Of a stretch of DNA of 64,000 nucleotides, positions 17,422 to 26,276 are shown piece after piece. Made by a program: the position numbers and the translations under genes. The notes below the pieces were generated by a model. It was not told where the DNA came from and did no database searches. It saw only the letters and a list, made by a program, of their open reading frames with translations. The DNA is taken from NCBI RefSeq assembly GCF_014196845.1, contig NZ_JACIEM010000005.1, forward strand, positions 62,001 through 126,000. Reading direction: 5' to 3'. Every line of letters begins with the position of its first letter. Positions within the stretch are counted from its first letter, which is position 1. The stretch comes from Aurantimonas endophytica. Its GTDB lineage: Bacteria; Pseudomonadota; Alphaproteobacteria; Rhizobiales; Rhizobiaceae.

Positions 17422-19328
17422 GCGGCCGTCTCCTTCGTTGAGGCTCGGGCGGTGTCCCAGAGGCCGCAGAGCCGGGAGAAGTTCTGCGTCATCCGCTCCA
17501 CCGCCGCGTCGTCGTCGATCGCGCCGGCCAGCCAGTCCCGCGCGGCCGAGCCGAAGATCGTGCGCCCGACGGCAAAACCCTTGACCAGATCGTGCCGCGC
17601 CGCCTCGGCGAAGCTCGCGGCGAGATCCGCCTCGCTGGAGTCGAGGCCGAGTACCACGATGCCGCGGCAATGCGAGTCGTTGTCGGCGATCGCCGCGCAG
17701 GCCGCTTCCCATGCCTTGCTGCTGGTCAGCGGTTCGAGCTTCCACCAGTCGGGATGGATGCCAATCTCGTAGAAGCGCCGGATCAGGCGGGCACTGGTTT
17801 CGTCGTCGACGGGACCGAGCCTCGACGGGATGATCTCCAGCAGGAACTCCAACCGGTTGCGCCGGGCGGCGCGATAGAGCCGCTTCAGCGTTGCTTCCTG
17901 GTCGGCGCGGATCTCGGCCGTGTCGTCCGGGTGGCAGAAGCACAGGACCTTGACGACCTGGTGCAGCGGCCATTCGACAAGATTGCCGCAATCCTCGCCG
18001 AATTCGGCCTCCAGCGCCAGCGGATGCGAGCCCGGCTTCTCCGCCGGACGGCCGACCCAGAGCCCGGTGCCCGACGCGGCATGGAGAGCGGCGCGGCCGA
18101 GCCGGTCGTCGCAGAGAATGCCGTAGCCGTGGCGGCCGGCGGATACCTGCATCGCGGCCTTCAGGCAGAGGAGCTTGAATGCGCCGATCCGCTCCGGCGT
18201 CGCGCCGTCGAGCTCTTCCAGCTGCATGCGGTGGTCGAAGGCGAAGACGCGCATCGCCGGCCAGTCCACGTGCCGGTTGGTCGACCAGTGGATCTGCTCG
18301 AGTTCGGCGTCATGGCGCAGTGCTGGCGTGCTGATGCCGCGGGCGAGGAAGAACTGCAGCTCTTCCAGGCTGGGATAGGCCGGGGTGCAGCCATGGCGCG
18401 AGACGGCGAAGGCGCCGCAGGCATTGGCGTATTCGAGCGCCTTCGGCCAGCTCTCGTCGTCGAGCCAGCCCTTCAGCAGGCCGGACATGAAGCCGTCGCC
18501 GGCGCCAAGGACGTTGAACACCTCGATCGGGAAGCCGGGCCCGGCCTCGCCGTCGTCGAGATCGGCCGGGATCGGGCCGGCAAAGGCGACAGCCCCGGCG
18601 GCGCCGCGCTTCAGCACCAGCGTCGCGCCGGTCAGGGCGCGCACGGCTTCGAGCGCCGCCTGCGTCTCCGTCGAGCCACCGGCGATGTGGAACTCCTCCT
18701 CGGTGCCGACGATCAGGTCGAACAGGCCGAGATGACCCTGCAGCCGGGCGGTGACCGCGTCGCTCTCGATGAAGCGGTTCTCGCCGTCGCCATGGCCGGA
18801 GAGGCCCCAGAGATTGGGCCGGTAGTCGATGTCGAGCGCGGTGCGGGCGCCGCCGTCACGCGCAAGGCGCAGCGCCTTGAGGACGGCCGCCTCGGTGCGC
18901 GGATGCGACAGATGCGTGCCAGTTGCCACCACCGCGCGCGCCTCGGCGATGAAGCCGAGGTCGATGTCGTCCTCGCAGAGCGCCATGTCGGCGCAGTTCT
19001 CGCGGTAGAAGATCAACGGAAAGCGATGTTCGTCGCGGATGCCGAGCAGGACGAGGGCGGTGAGGCGGTCGGGGTCTGTCTTCACGCCCCGCACGTCGAC
19101 GCCCTCGCGCTGCAGCTCCTCGCGGATGAAGCGGCCCATGTGCTCGTCGCCTACGCGGGTGATCAGCGCCGATTTCAGCCCGAGCCGCGCCGTGCCCGTC
19201 GCCATGTTGGTGGGCGAGCCGCCGAGATATTTGTGGAACGAGCCCATGTCCTCGAGCCGCCCGCCGACCTGCGCGCCGTAGAGGTCGACCGACGAACGCC
19301 CGATCGTGATGACGTCGAGGCGCTTCAC
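17418..19328 (-). CDS. iolC: Fused 5-dehydro-2-deoxygluconokinase IolC with C-terminal DUF2090 aldolase-like domain
   Basis: A 636-residue bifunctional protein. Residues about 1-320 are a PfkB sugar kinase, starting LDVITIGRSSVDLYG, with KYLGGSPTNMATGTARLG near residue 32 and the catalytic FNVLGAGDGFMSGLL near 285-300. Residues about 325-636 form a DUF2090 domain, an aldolase-like TIM barrel seen fused to IolC in many alphaproteobacteria and proposed to cleave the phosphorylated product. The GTG start at 19328 overlaps the ATPase stop (GTGA). The kinase assignment is firm; the aldolase activity of DUF2090 is a family-level proposal. Confidence 0.92.
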   Translation of the reverse strand: MKRLDVITIGRSSVDLYGAQVGGRLEDMGSFHKYLGGSPTNMATGTARLGLKSALITRVGDEHMGRFIREELQREGVDVRGVKTDPDRLTALVLLGIRDEHRFPLIFYRENCADMALCEDDIDLGFIAEARAVVATGTHLSHPRTEAAVLKALRLARDGGARTALDIDYRPNLWGLSGHGDGENRFIESDAVTARLQGHLGLFDLIVGTEEEFHIAGGSTETQAALEAVRALTGATLVLKRGAAGAVAFAGPIPADLDDGEAGPGFPIEVFNVLGAGDGFMSGLLKGWLDDESWPKALEYANACGAFAVSRHGCTPAYPSLEELQFFLARGISTPALRHDAELEQIHWSTNRHVDWPAMRVFAFDHRMQLEELDGATPERIGAFKLLCLKAAMQVSAGRHGYGILCDDRLGRAALHAASGTGLWVGRPAEKPGSHPLALEAEFGEDCGNLVEWPLHQVVKVLCFCHPDDTAEIRADQEATLKRLYRAARRNRLEFLLEIIPSRLGPVDDETSARLIRRFYEIGIHPDWWKLEPLTSSKAWEAACAAIADNDSHCRGIVVLGLDSSEADLAASFAEAARHDLVKGFAVGRTIFGSAARDWLAGAIDDDAAVERMTQNFSRLCGLWDTARASTKETAA

Positions 19329-20104
19329 ACCGTGCCCCCGAGGCTCGATTCCAGCTTTGCCATCTCCTGGCCGCCGGCCATCAGGTCCTGCAGCTCTTCC
19401 GCCGTGATCTGGCCCCGCCGGCTGGTGCCGAGCGTCTTGCCGCGCGACAGCACGGTGAAGCGGTCGCCCACCGCCATGGCGTGGCGCACGTTGTGGGTGA
19501 TGAAGACGATGCCGACGCCCTGCTTGCGGACCCGGTCGATGGTGGAGAGGACGTTGGCGGTCTGGCGCACGCCCAGCGCCGAGGTCGGCTCGTCGAGGAT
19601 CAGGACGCGGGCGCCGAAATAGACCGCCCGGGCGATGGCGACGGTCTGGCGCTCGCCGCCCGACAGCGTGCCCACCGCCTGGTCCGGCTCGCGCAGCGCG
19701 ATGCCCATCGACCGCATGTGCTCCATCGTCACCTGGTTGGCATGCTCGACGTCGAAGCGCTTGAACAGCCATTTCCCCTTGGTCGGCTCGCGCCCCATGA
19801 AGAAGTTGCGCGTCACACTCATCAGCGGGATCATGGCCAGATCCTGGTAGACCGTGGCGATGCCGGCGTTCATCGCGGCGCGCGGGCTGGAGAAATTCAT
19901 CGGCTGGCCGTCGACGAGGATATCGCCGCGCGTCGGCTTGTGAACGCCGGACATCGTCTTGATGAAGGTCGACTTGCCGGCGCCGTTATCGCCGAGCAGG
20001 CAGTGGCATTCGCCGGGGCGCACGTCGAAGCTGACGCCGGCCAGAGCGACGATATTGCCGAAGTGCTTCTCGATGTCGCGCATTTCCAGGATGGCTTCGC
20101 TCAT
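19325..20104 (-). CDS. Inositol ABC transporter ATP-binding protein (single-domain)
   Basis: A 259-residue ABC ATPase with Walker A GDNGAGKST near residue 39, signature LSGGERQTVAIARAVY near 145, Walker B VLILDEPTSALG near 167 and the switch histidine in ITHNVRHAMAVGD. Most sugar importers of the RbsA/IatA class have two fused ATPase domains of about 500 residues. This one has a single domain, like the FrcA-type importers of rhizobia, so it must act as a homodimer. It lies 1 base after the permease stop and overlaps iolC. The inositol substrate is inferred from the operon. Confidence 0.88.
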   Translation of the reverse strand: MSEAILEMRDIEKHFGNIVALAGVSFDVRPGECHCLLGDNGAGKSTFIKTMSGVHKPTRGDILVDGQPMNFSSPRAAMNAGIATVYQDLAMIPLMSVTRNFFMGREPTKGKWLFKRFDVEHANQVTMEHMRSMGIALREPDQAVGTLSGGERQTVAIARAVYFGARVLILDEPTSALGVRQTANVLSTIDRVRKQGVGIVFITHNVRHAMAVGDRFTVLSRGKTLGTSRRGQITAEELQDLMAGGQEMAKLESSLGGTV

Positions 20105-20105
20105 C

Positions 20106-21209
20106 TCAACGCTCCCCCGTCACGCGCTTGCGGATCAGATTGTTGAACACGACGGCGATGAGCAGCATCGAGCCGAGGAACACCTGGTACCAGTCCTGGT
20201 CGATGTCGGTGTAGGAGAGGCCGATCATCACCATGCCGAAGATGATCGAGCCGAAGAAGGCGCCGATCGCCGAGCCGTAGCCGCCGGTCAGCAGCGCGCC
20301 GCCGATGACCGCGGCGATGATCGCCTCGAACTCGCGCTGGAAGCCGCGACGGGCGTCGGTGGAGCCGGCGTCGAGGACGGTGATGATGGCGACGAGGGCG
20401 GCACAGCAGGCCGTCAGCATGAAGAGGGCGATCTTCACCTTGCGCACCGGAACGCCCGAGTTCGTCGCGGCGGTCTGGTCGCCGCCCGAGGCGAAGATCC
20501 AGTTGCCCCAGGGCGTGCGAAGCAGGATCCAGGTCGCCACCGCCGTGAGGACGACGAACCAAACGATCTCGACCGGAATGCCGCTGACGCGTGGCATGCC
20601 GTTGGCAAAGCTGCCGACGACGCCGATTTCGGCGAGCCAGCGGAAAAGTCCGGGGAATGCGTCGCCCGAGAAGATGGGCAGCAGCCAGTCGCCTTCGACC
20701 GAACCCTGGATGCCGCGAAGCTGGGTAGCGCCACCGGTCGCCCATTTCAGCCCGACGAGGCTGAGGCCGCGCAGGATGAACAAGAAGGCGAGGGTGACGA
20801 TGAAGGAGGGCAGGGCGGTGCGCAGCACGATCTGGGCGTTGATGCCGCCGACCATCGCCGCGACGGCGAAGGTCATCGGGATCGCGAGGCTCAGCGGCAG
20901 GTCGTAGAGCGTCAGCCCGACGCCGAAGATCAGACCGGCGAAAGCCACCATCGAGCCGACCGACAGGTCGAACTCGCCGCCGATCATCAGGAGCGCCGCA
21001 CCGAGCGCGAGAATGCCGAGCTGCGCGGCCGGCGTCATGAAGTTGATCACGCCGGCAAGGCTGAACATCACCGGGTCCGCGGTGAAGAAGAAGAACACCG
21101 TCACCAGGACCAGACCGGCGAGGGCGCCGAGTTCGGGGCGCTGCATGATCCGCGATAGCGCGGAGACCTTTTTCAGCCGCTCGTCGTCGAGCGTCTTGTC
21201 GACGGCCAT
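20106..21209 (-). CDS. Inositol ABC transporter permease
   Basis: A 367-residue permease of the RbsC/FrcC branch (BPD_transp_2) with about nine or ten membrane segments. Recognisable stretches are LGILALGAALLMIGGEFDLSVGSM near residue 67, and AIIAAVIGGALLTGGYGSAIGAFFGSIIFGMVMIGLSYTDID in the C-terminal half. It forms the inner-membrane channel with the single-domain ATPase. The gene is preceded by a 138-base spacer that contains a strong hairpin after ibpA and is followed immediately by the ATPase gene. The inositol substrate is inferred from context. Confidence 0.88.
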   Translation of the reverse strand: MAVDKTLDDERLKKVSALSRIMQRPELGALAGLVLVTVFFFFTADPVMFSLAGVINFMTPAAQLGILALGAALLMIGGEFDLSVGSMVAFAGLIFGVGLTLYDLPLSLAIPMTFAVAAMVGGINAQIVLRTALPSFIVTLAFLFILRGLSLVGLKWATGGATQLRGIQGSVEGDWLLPIFSGDAFPGLFRWLAEIGVVGSFANGMPRVSGIPVEIVWFVVLTAVATWILLRTPWGNWIFASGGDQTAATNSGVPVRKVKIALFMLTACCAALVAIITVLDAGSTDARRGFQREFEAIIAAVIGGALLTGGYGSAIGAFFGSIIFGMVMIGLSYTDIDQDWYQVFLGSMLLIAVVFNNLIRKRVTGER

Positions 21210-21311
21210 GGTGATCCTCGTCTCTGGACCGTCAGGTCACTCGCCGGACGGTCTGTTCTGCGGGCGCGCGACCACGCCCGGCTTCCCGGTAAATCCTGGC
21301 AAAAGGCCGGA

Positions 21312-21339
21312 GTCGGAAGCGGCAGGGGCCGCCTCCGAC
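21312..21339 (-). other. Intergenic mRNA hairpin after the inositol-binding protein gene
   Basis: An 11-bp stem (one G-U wobble) encloses a 6-base loop, 9 bases after the ibpA stop codon. There is no long U tract. Hairpins in this position commonly stabilise the upstream binding-protein mRNA and reduce read-through to the permease gene. Confidence 0.5.
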
Positions 21340-21347
21340 CCAGCGGA

Positions 21348-22268
21348 TCAGCGGATGCCGCGAGCCGACAGGTCGATGACCATCTCGGCGGCGTCCTTCT
21401 CGACGAGGTTCGGCCCCGACGGAACGTCGCCGCCCGGCATCAGGCCGTATTCGGCGTTGAGCGCCAGGAAGACGACCGGCAGATACCCCTGCAGGAACTG
21501 CTGCTGGTCGATGGCAAATGCCGCCTGGTCGTTGGCGACCGCTTCGAGGAAGTTCGCCGAGAGGTCGAAGCTCGCAACCCGGATTTCGTCACCGCGGCCA
21601 GTCGCCTGGACGGCCGCAACCGAAGGCTCGCCCGCCGTCGAGGCGCCGAGCGCAAGAATCGTGTCGATCTCAGGATCGGAATCGAGCGCGGCCCGCACGC
21701 GCGACTGGACGTCCTGCGGGTCGTTCGAGGTCGGCAGCACCGATACTTCGCCGAAACCCTCCGCAAAGCCCTCGCAGCGCTGGTCGAGCGAAACGTTGCC
21801 GACTTCCTGGTTGACGCAGATGCCCTTCTTGCCGCCGAGTTCTGCAAGCCGTTCGCCGGCGATGCGGCCCGCATCGCGTTCCGACTGTCCGACATGCAAC
21901 CGCGCCCCGAGATCCTTCGACACGTCGCCGCCGGAATTCATCGAGATGACCGGGATGCCGGCGTCCACGGCACGCTTGATCGACTCGCTCAGCGCATCGG
22001 CATCGGGAATGGAAACGACGAGGCCGTCCGGCTCCTGGTTGACGGCGGCATCGATGAGCGAGGCCATGGCCACCATGTCGAAGGTCTCCGGGGCGCGGTA
22101 GGTGACGCTGGCGCCGGTGTCCTTCGCGGCCTCCTGCGTGCCGTTCTGGACGACCGACCAGAAGGCGTCGTTGGCCTGTCCGTGCGTGACCACGATGATG
22201 GTCTGGGCCAGGGCCGAGCCGCCGGAAAGGGCAAGCGCCAGCGACGCGATTGCGAGAATGCGTTTCAT
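21348..22268 (-). CDS. Inositol ABC transporter periplasmic substrate-binding protein
   Basis: A 306-residue periplasmic protein. The signal peptide spans about residues 1-21 (ALSGGSALA, cleavage before QTIIVV). The mature protein is a class I sugar-binding protein (Peripla_BP_4): VVTHGQANDAFWSVVQNGTQEAAKD at the N-terminus, GIPVISMNSGGD near 112 and DTILALGASTAGEPSVAA near 200. It is the first gene of the ibpA-iatPA-iolCDEB operon and lies just downstream of a GGAA-N6-TTCC operator. The assignment as inositol binding is based on the operon, not on ligand residues. Confidence 0.85.
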   Translation of the reverse strand: MKRILAIASLALALSGGSALAQTIIVVTHGQANDAFWSVVQNGTQEAAKDTGASVTYRAPETFDMVAMASLIDAAVNQEPDGLVVSIPDADALSESIKRAVDAGIPVISMNSGGDVSKDLGARLHVGQSERDAGRIAGERLAELGGKKGICVNQEVGNVSLDQRCEGFAEGFGEVSVLPTSNDPQDVQSRVRAALDSDPEIDTILALGASTAGEPSVAAVQATGRGDEIRVASFDLSANFLEAVANDQAAFAIDQQQFLQGYLPVVFLALNAEYGLMPGGDVPSGPNLVEKDAAEMVIDLSARGIR

Positions 22269-22327
22269 CGTGTTCCTCCCGTTGAGACGGCAGGCACGCG
22301 CCTGCCCGGCATCCTCCCGACGCCTTC

Positions 22328-22343
22328 TGGAATATTTATTCCA
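22328..22343. promoter_or_regulatory. IolR-type operator upstream of the inositol operon
   Basis: A perfect inverted repeat TGGAAT-ATTT-ATTCCA, containing GGAA-N6-TTCC, 60 bases upstream of ibpA. It overlaps the stop codon of the RpiR-type regulator. The same dyad with the same spacing occurs at 23241-23256. From memory, GGAA-N6-TTCC is the reported IolR motif in Caulobacter and rhizobia. Confidence 0.7.
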
Positions 22344-23187
22344 TTTCTACCGGTAACGCAAGCGGCCTGCCCGAGCCGCGTCGCCGCGCGCCGGTGGCAA
22401 CGGCGAGCGCCAGAGACAGCGACAGCGTCGCCGACAGGCCGCGGAAGGCGCCGAAGTCGGCCTCCGTCACGGTCAGTACATGGGCGCCGATGCCATTCAG
22501 CGGGCTCAGCACCGTGTCGGTTATGGCAACCACCGGGAGGCCGCGCTGCTGCGCGTGCTCGGCGAGTTCTACTGTCTCGGCACTGTAGGGCGCGAAGCTG
22601 ACGGCGATCAGCGCGTCGTCCGGCATGAGGGCGTGGCGCCGGTCGAGCCGCCCCAATCCATCATGCAGGATCGCCGGTACCGCCATCTTGTCGAAGACGT
22701 AGTCGAGATAGGCTGCGACGGCGAAGGCGCGCCGCAAGCCGACGACGTGGATGGTGCGTGCTCCGGCCAAGGCGTCGACGGCGCGGTCCAGCGCCTCGCT
22801 CTCGAACGTTCGGGCAAGACGCTCGAGCGACAGCTGGCTCGTCTCGATGAATTCGGCAAGCAGCGCGGCGGGGCTTTCCGAGCCTGCCTCGCCGAGGTTG
22901 CGGAGCCGCGTTCCGTAGTCCGGCCAGACCTGCGCGTAGCCCTCACGGAAGAGACGCTGCATCTGCGAGAAGCCGGAGAATCCCATGATCTGGCAGAAAC
23001 GCATCATCGCCGAAGGCTGCACTCCCGCCGCTTTCGCGAGTTCCCCGACGGTGGACAGCGCGATGCGATCCGAATGGCCGGCAAGATATTCGGCGCATTG
23101 CGCCAGGCGCTTGGGCAGCGTGCCGGTGACCTCCTGCAGGCGCCGGTGGAACGCCTCGATGCTCTGTGGTGCGGTCTCGTCCGGCAT
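22336..23187 (-). CDS. iolR: RpiR/MurR-family transcriptional regulator, probable inositol repressor IolR
   Basis: A 283-residue protein. The N-terminal HTH_6 domain (about residues 1-80) contains IALSTVGELAKAAGVQPSAMMRFCQIMGFSGF. The C-terminal half (about 125-265) is a SIS sugar-isomerase-like domain, with TIHVVGLRRAFAVAAYLDYVFDK and DALIAVSFAPYSAETVELAEHAQQRGLPVVAITD. SIS domains of RpiR regulators bind phosphosugars; in the inositol pathway the effector is a late phosphorylated intermediate. It lies between two GGAA-N6-TTCC dyads. The ATG at 23187 was chosen because residues upstream are not RpiR-like. The IolR role is inferred from position and operators. Confidence 0.85.
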   Translation of the reverse strand: MPDETAPQSIEAFHRRLQEVTGTLPKRLAQCAEYLAGHSDRIALSTVGELAKAAGVQPSAMMRFCQIMGFSGFSQMQRLFREGYAQVWPDYGTRLRNLGEAGSESPAALLAEFIETSQLSLERLARTFESEALDRAVDALAGARTIHVVGLRRAFAVAAYLDYVFDKMAVPAILHDGLGRLDRRHALMPDDALIAVSFAPYSAETVELAEHAQQRGLPVVAITDTVLSPLNGIGAHVLTVTEADFGAFRGLSATLSLSLALAVATGARRRGSGRPLALPVEME

Positions 23188-23240
23188 GTTCGGCTCCGTC
23201 CTGGGCAGGATTATCGTCGATACCCCGAGAAAGAAAATAA

Positions 23241-23256
23241 TGGAATGAAAATTCCA
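23241..23256. promoter_or_regulatory. IolR-type operator upstream of the divergent dehydrogenase operon
   Basis: A perfect inverted repeat TGGAAT-GAAA-ATTCCA, again GGAA-N6-TTCC, in the 106-base space between the divergent regulator and Gfo/Idh/MocA genes. It probably controls one or both promoters. Confidence 0.7.
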
Positions 23257-23293
23257 CAGCTGGTATGACGGCCGCCGAGGGGGAGGAGGGTAT

Positions 23294-24418
23294 ATGGCAA
23301 TCGGCATCGGTCTGATCGGCACCGGCTTCATGGGCAAGGCGCATGCTTTGGCGTGGCGCAATGCGAACGCGGTGATGGGTGGCCTGCCGCCGGTGCGGCT
23401 CGTGCATCTGTGCGACACGCCGCTCGACACGGCGCACAAGATGGCCGGGCAGTTCGGCTTCGAGACCGCCGGCGACGACTGGCAGGCGCTGATCGCCGAT
23501 CCGGCGGTGGATGTCGTCTCGATCACCACACCCAACGCCCTGCATCGCCCGATGGCGGAGGCGGCGCTGGCGGCCGGCAAGCACGTCTGGTGCGAGAAGC
23601 CGCTCGGCGTCACGCTTGCCGACGCCGAGGCGATGGCCGCGGCGCGCGGCGACCGCCTCACCCTCGTCGGCTACAACTATTTGCGCAACCCAGCCTTCAC
23701 GCACGCATGCCAGCTGGTGGCCGAGGGCCGGATCGGCCGGCTGTTCCATCTGCGTGGCTGGGTCGACGAGGACTACCAGGCCGACGAAACGCTGCCCTGG
23801 ACCTGGCGTTGCCGGGCCTCCGAGGCAGGTCTCGGTGCGCTTGGCGATATCGGCGTCCATCTGGTCTCGCTGCTGACGGCGCTCGGCGGACCAATCGATT
23901 CCGTGGTGGCGGAGATGGGCGCCGCCTATGCGACGCGGCCGCTGCCGGAAGGCGGCGAGGGCGCCGTCGAGAACGAGGACGTCGCGAGTGCGCTGGTGCG
24001 ATTTTCTGCCGGCTTCCACGGCGCGCTGACGATCTCGCGCGCCGCCTGGGGCCGCAAGGGCAGTCTCGGATTCGAGGCACATGGCAGCCGAGGCATGATC
24101 GTCTACGACCAGGAGCGGATGAACGAACTGCAGCTCTACATCAACGAAGGCCCGAAGGCCGAGCGGGGCTTTCGCACGATCCTGACCGGCCCCGACCATG
24201 CGCCCTATGGCGCCTTCTGCCCCGCGCCCGGGCACGGGCTCGGCTTCAACGACCTGAAGACCATCGAGGCCGCGCAATTGCTGGCGGGCCTCGCGGGTGG
24301 GCCAAGGCCCGGCCCGGACTTTGCCGAGGCGCTGGAAATCGAGCGCGTTGTCCATGCGATCGCGGCTTCCGCGCGGGACGACGGGCGACGCGTCTCCGTA
24401 GCGGCGGTGCGCGGATGA
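23294..24418 (+). CDS. Gfo/Idh/MocA-family oxidoreductase (inositol-type dehydrogenase)
   Basis: A 374-residue NAD(P)-dependent dehydrogenase. The N-terminal Rossmann domain starts IGIGLIGTGFMGKAHALAW, and the CEKPLG motif near residue 100 carries the catalytic lysine. The C-terminal alpha/beta domain includes GDIGVHLVSLLTALGG near 194-209 with the active-site histidine. It is one of two members of this family in the divergent inositol set and may act on scyllo-inositol or another isomer. It follows an IolR-type dyad by 37 bases and overlaps the next gene by 4 bases. The exact substrate cannot be read from sequence. Confidence 0.87.
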   Translation: MAIGIGLIGTGFMGKAHALAWRNANAVMGGLPPVRLVHLCDTPLDTAHKMAGQFGFETAGDDWQALIADPAVDVVSITTPNALHRPMAEAALAAGKHVWCEKPLGVTLADAEAMAAARGDRLTLVGYNYLRNPAFTHACQLVAEGRIGRLFHLRGWVDEDYQADETLPWTWRCRASEAGLGALGDIGVHLVSLLTALGGPIDSVVAEMGAAYATRPLPEGGEGAVENEDVASALVRFSAGFHGALTISRAAWGRKGSLGFEAHGSRGMIVYDQERMNELQLYINEGPKAERGFRTILTGPDHAPYGAFCPAPGHGLGFNDLKTIEAAQLLAGLAGGPRPGPDFAEALEIERVVHAIAASARDDGRRVSVAAVRG

Positions 24419-25197
24419 ACGCGGCATTCCCTCTCGCCGTCTGCGCCGAGCTGGTCTTCACCGACCTGCCGATGCCGGAACGCGCCATACGGCTCGCCGA
24501 GCTGGGCTTTGCCGTCGAGATCTGGGACTGGTCCCGCCACGACGTCGCGGCGCTGGCGCGAAGTGGTGCGCAGTTCTCTTCGATGACTGGTTATCTGCGC
24601 GGTGCGCTCGCCGACGACGCAGGGGCGGACGAACTGCTGACGACAGCGGCGCAGTCGATCCCTGTCGCCCTGGAACTCGGATGCCCGCGCCTCAATCTTC
24701 ACGGGACCGGGCTGGACGCCAAGGGGCTTCCGGTGGTGCCGAGCGCCGGGGCCGACGGTCCGATGTGGCTGAAGGCACGCGATACGCTGGACCGCCTCGC
24801 CGATCTCGGCGAGCGGGCCGGCGTCACCTTCATGCTGGAGAACCTGAACACGGCCGTCGACCATCCGGGCGTGCCGTTCGCGCGTGCCGAGGACTGCCTT
24901 GCCCTTGTCGCTTCGGTGGGCCGGCCCGGTATCAAGCTCAATCTCGACCTCTACCACGCGCAGATCGGGGAGGGGAATCTGATCGAGCTCTGCCGGCAGG
25001 CGCTGCCACACATCGCCGAGATCCAGGTCGCGGACGTGCCCGGCCGGCACGAGCCGGGGACCGGCGAGATCGCCTATCCGCGCGTCGCACGCGCCCTTCA
25101 CGCGATGGGCTATCGCGGCACGATCGGGCTGGAGGCTCTGCCCGAGGGCGATCATCTTCTCGCCCTGCAGCGCTTCCGCGATGCCTTCACGCTTTGA
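24415..25197 (+). CDS. Hydroxypyruvate isomerase-like TIM-barrel sugar isomerase
   Basis: A 260-residue AP-endonuclease-2-fold TIM barrel. The segments FMLENLNTAVDHPGV, IKLNLDLYHAQIGEGNL and IAEIQVADVPGRHEPGTGEIAYPRV match the Hyi family (hydroxypyruvate or 2-oxo-tetronate isomerase) and carry its Glu and His metal or acid-base residues. The ATG overlaps the preceding stop (ATGA). In inositol loci related proteins (IolI, IolH) interconvert inosose isomers, so a role on an inosose or aldonate intermediate is plausible. The family call is firm; the substrate is inferred. Confidence 0.82.
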   Translation: MNAAFPLAVCAELVFTDLPMPERAIRLAELGFAVEIWDWSRHDVAALARSGAQFSSMTGYLRGALADDAGADELLTTAAQSIPVALELGCPRLNLHGTGLDAKGLPVVPSAGADGPMWLKARDTLDRLADLGERAGVTFMLENLNTAVDHPGVPFARAEDCLALVASVGRPGIKLNLDLYHAQIGEGNLIELCRQALPHIAEIQVADVPGRHEPGTGEIAYPRVARALHAMGYRGTIGLEALPEGDHLLALQRFRDAFTL

Positions 25198-25223
25198 CTC
25201 ATCTCCCAGAACGGAAACCTGAC

Positions 25224-26231
25224 ATGTCGCTTTCCATCGCAGTCCTCGGCGCCGGCCGGATCGGCAAGGTCCACGCGGCGGCGATCGCCGCAACGCCCGG
25301 TGCGCGCCTGGCCGCCGTCGCGGACGCCATGGCGCCGGCCGCCGAGGCCCTGGCCACCGCCTATGGTTGTCCGGTGCGAACGATCGCCGAGATCGCAGCT
25401 TCCAGCGATGTCGACGCCGTCGCGATCTGCACGCCGACCGACACCCACGCCGATCTGATCGAGATGTTCGCGCGGGCGAAAAAGCCGATCTTCTGCGAGA
25501 AGCCGATCGACCTGTCGCTCGATCGGGTGCGGCAATGCCTCGCCGTTGTCGCCGAAACCGGCACGCCCTTGATGGTCGGCTTCAACCGCCGGTTCGATCC
25601 GCATTTCGCCGCCGTGAAGCGCGCCATCGACGAGGGGCGGATCGGCGCCGTCGAGCAGGTGATCATCACCAGCCGCGACCCCGGCCTGCCGCATCTCGAC
25701 TACCTGCCCCGCTCCGGGGGTCTGTTCCGGGACATGACGATCCACGATTTCGACATGGCGCGGCATCTGCTCGGCGAGGAGGTGGCGAGCGTGATGGCGA
25801 CGGCCTCGGTCCTCGTCGACCCGCGTGTCCGCGAACTTGGCGATGTCGACACGGCGAGCGTCATCCTGACGACGGCGAGCGGCCGGCAGGCGGTCATCAC
25901 CAACTCGCGCCGCGCCACCTACGGCTACGACCAGCGTATCGAGGCGCATGGCTCGGACGGGATGGTCTCGGCCGAGAACCAGCACGAGGCCAACGTCACG
26001 GTGGCATCCGCCGCCGGCTATTCGCGGCCGCCGCTGCAGAATTTCTTCATGGACCGCTACGCTGCGGCCTATGCCGCGGAAATCGCCAGCTTCCTGTCGG
26101 CCCTCACGAACGGTACGCCGATGCTGACGACGGGGCATGACGGCTACATGGCGCTGGCGCTGGCCGAGGCGGCGAGCCGTTCCGTCGCCGAGGGCCGCCG
26201 CGTCGACATGGCGGAGATCCTCGGCGGCTGA
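25224..26231 (+). CDS. iolG: myo-inositol 2-dehydrogenase IolG
   Basis: A 335-residue Gfo/Idh/MocA protein. The Rossmann motif GAGRIGKVHAAAIA is at residues 9-22, the FCEKPIDLSLDRV motif near 91-103 holds the catalytic lysine, and GFNRRFDPHFAAVKRAI near 119 and GGLFRDMTIHDFDMARHLLGEE near 165-186 match IolG/IdhA, including the active-site Asp and His. The enzyme oxidises myo-inositol to 2-keto-myo-inositol, the substrate of IolE in the facing operon. It lies 26 bases after the Hyi-like gene. The ATG at 25224 starts the conserved region. Confidence 0.92.
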   Translation: MSLSIAVLGAGRIGKVHAAAIAATPGARLAAVADAMAPAAEALATAYGCPVRTIAEIAASSDVDAVAICTPTDTHADLIEMFARAKKPIFCEKPIDLSLDRVRQCLAVVAETGTPLMVGFNRRFDPHFAAVKRAIDEGRIGAVEQVIITSRDPGLPHLDYLPRSGGLFRDMTIHDFDMARHLLGEEVASVMATASVLVDPRVRELGDVDTASVILTTASGRQAVITNSRRATYGYDQRIEAHGSDGMVSAENQHEANVTVASAAGYSRPPLQNFFMDRYAAAYAAEIASFLSALTNGTPMLTTGHDGYMALALAEAASRSVAEGRRVDMAEILGG

Positions 26232-26242
26232 TCCGCATCGAT

Positions 26243-26268
26243 CGGGGCACGGCAGTGGCCGCGCCCCG
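26243..26268. terminator. Hairpin between convergent iolG and hydrolase genes
   Basis: Stem CGGGGC/GCCCCG plus inner GGC/GCC around an AGTG loop, with a two-base internal mismatch. It is located 11 bases after the iolG stop and before the end of the facing gene, so it can serve both strands. Confidence 0.5.
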
Positions 26269-26276
26269 GTCGCGCC

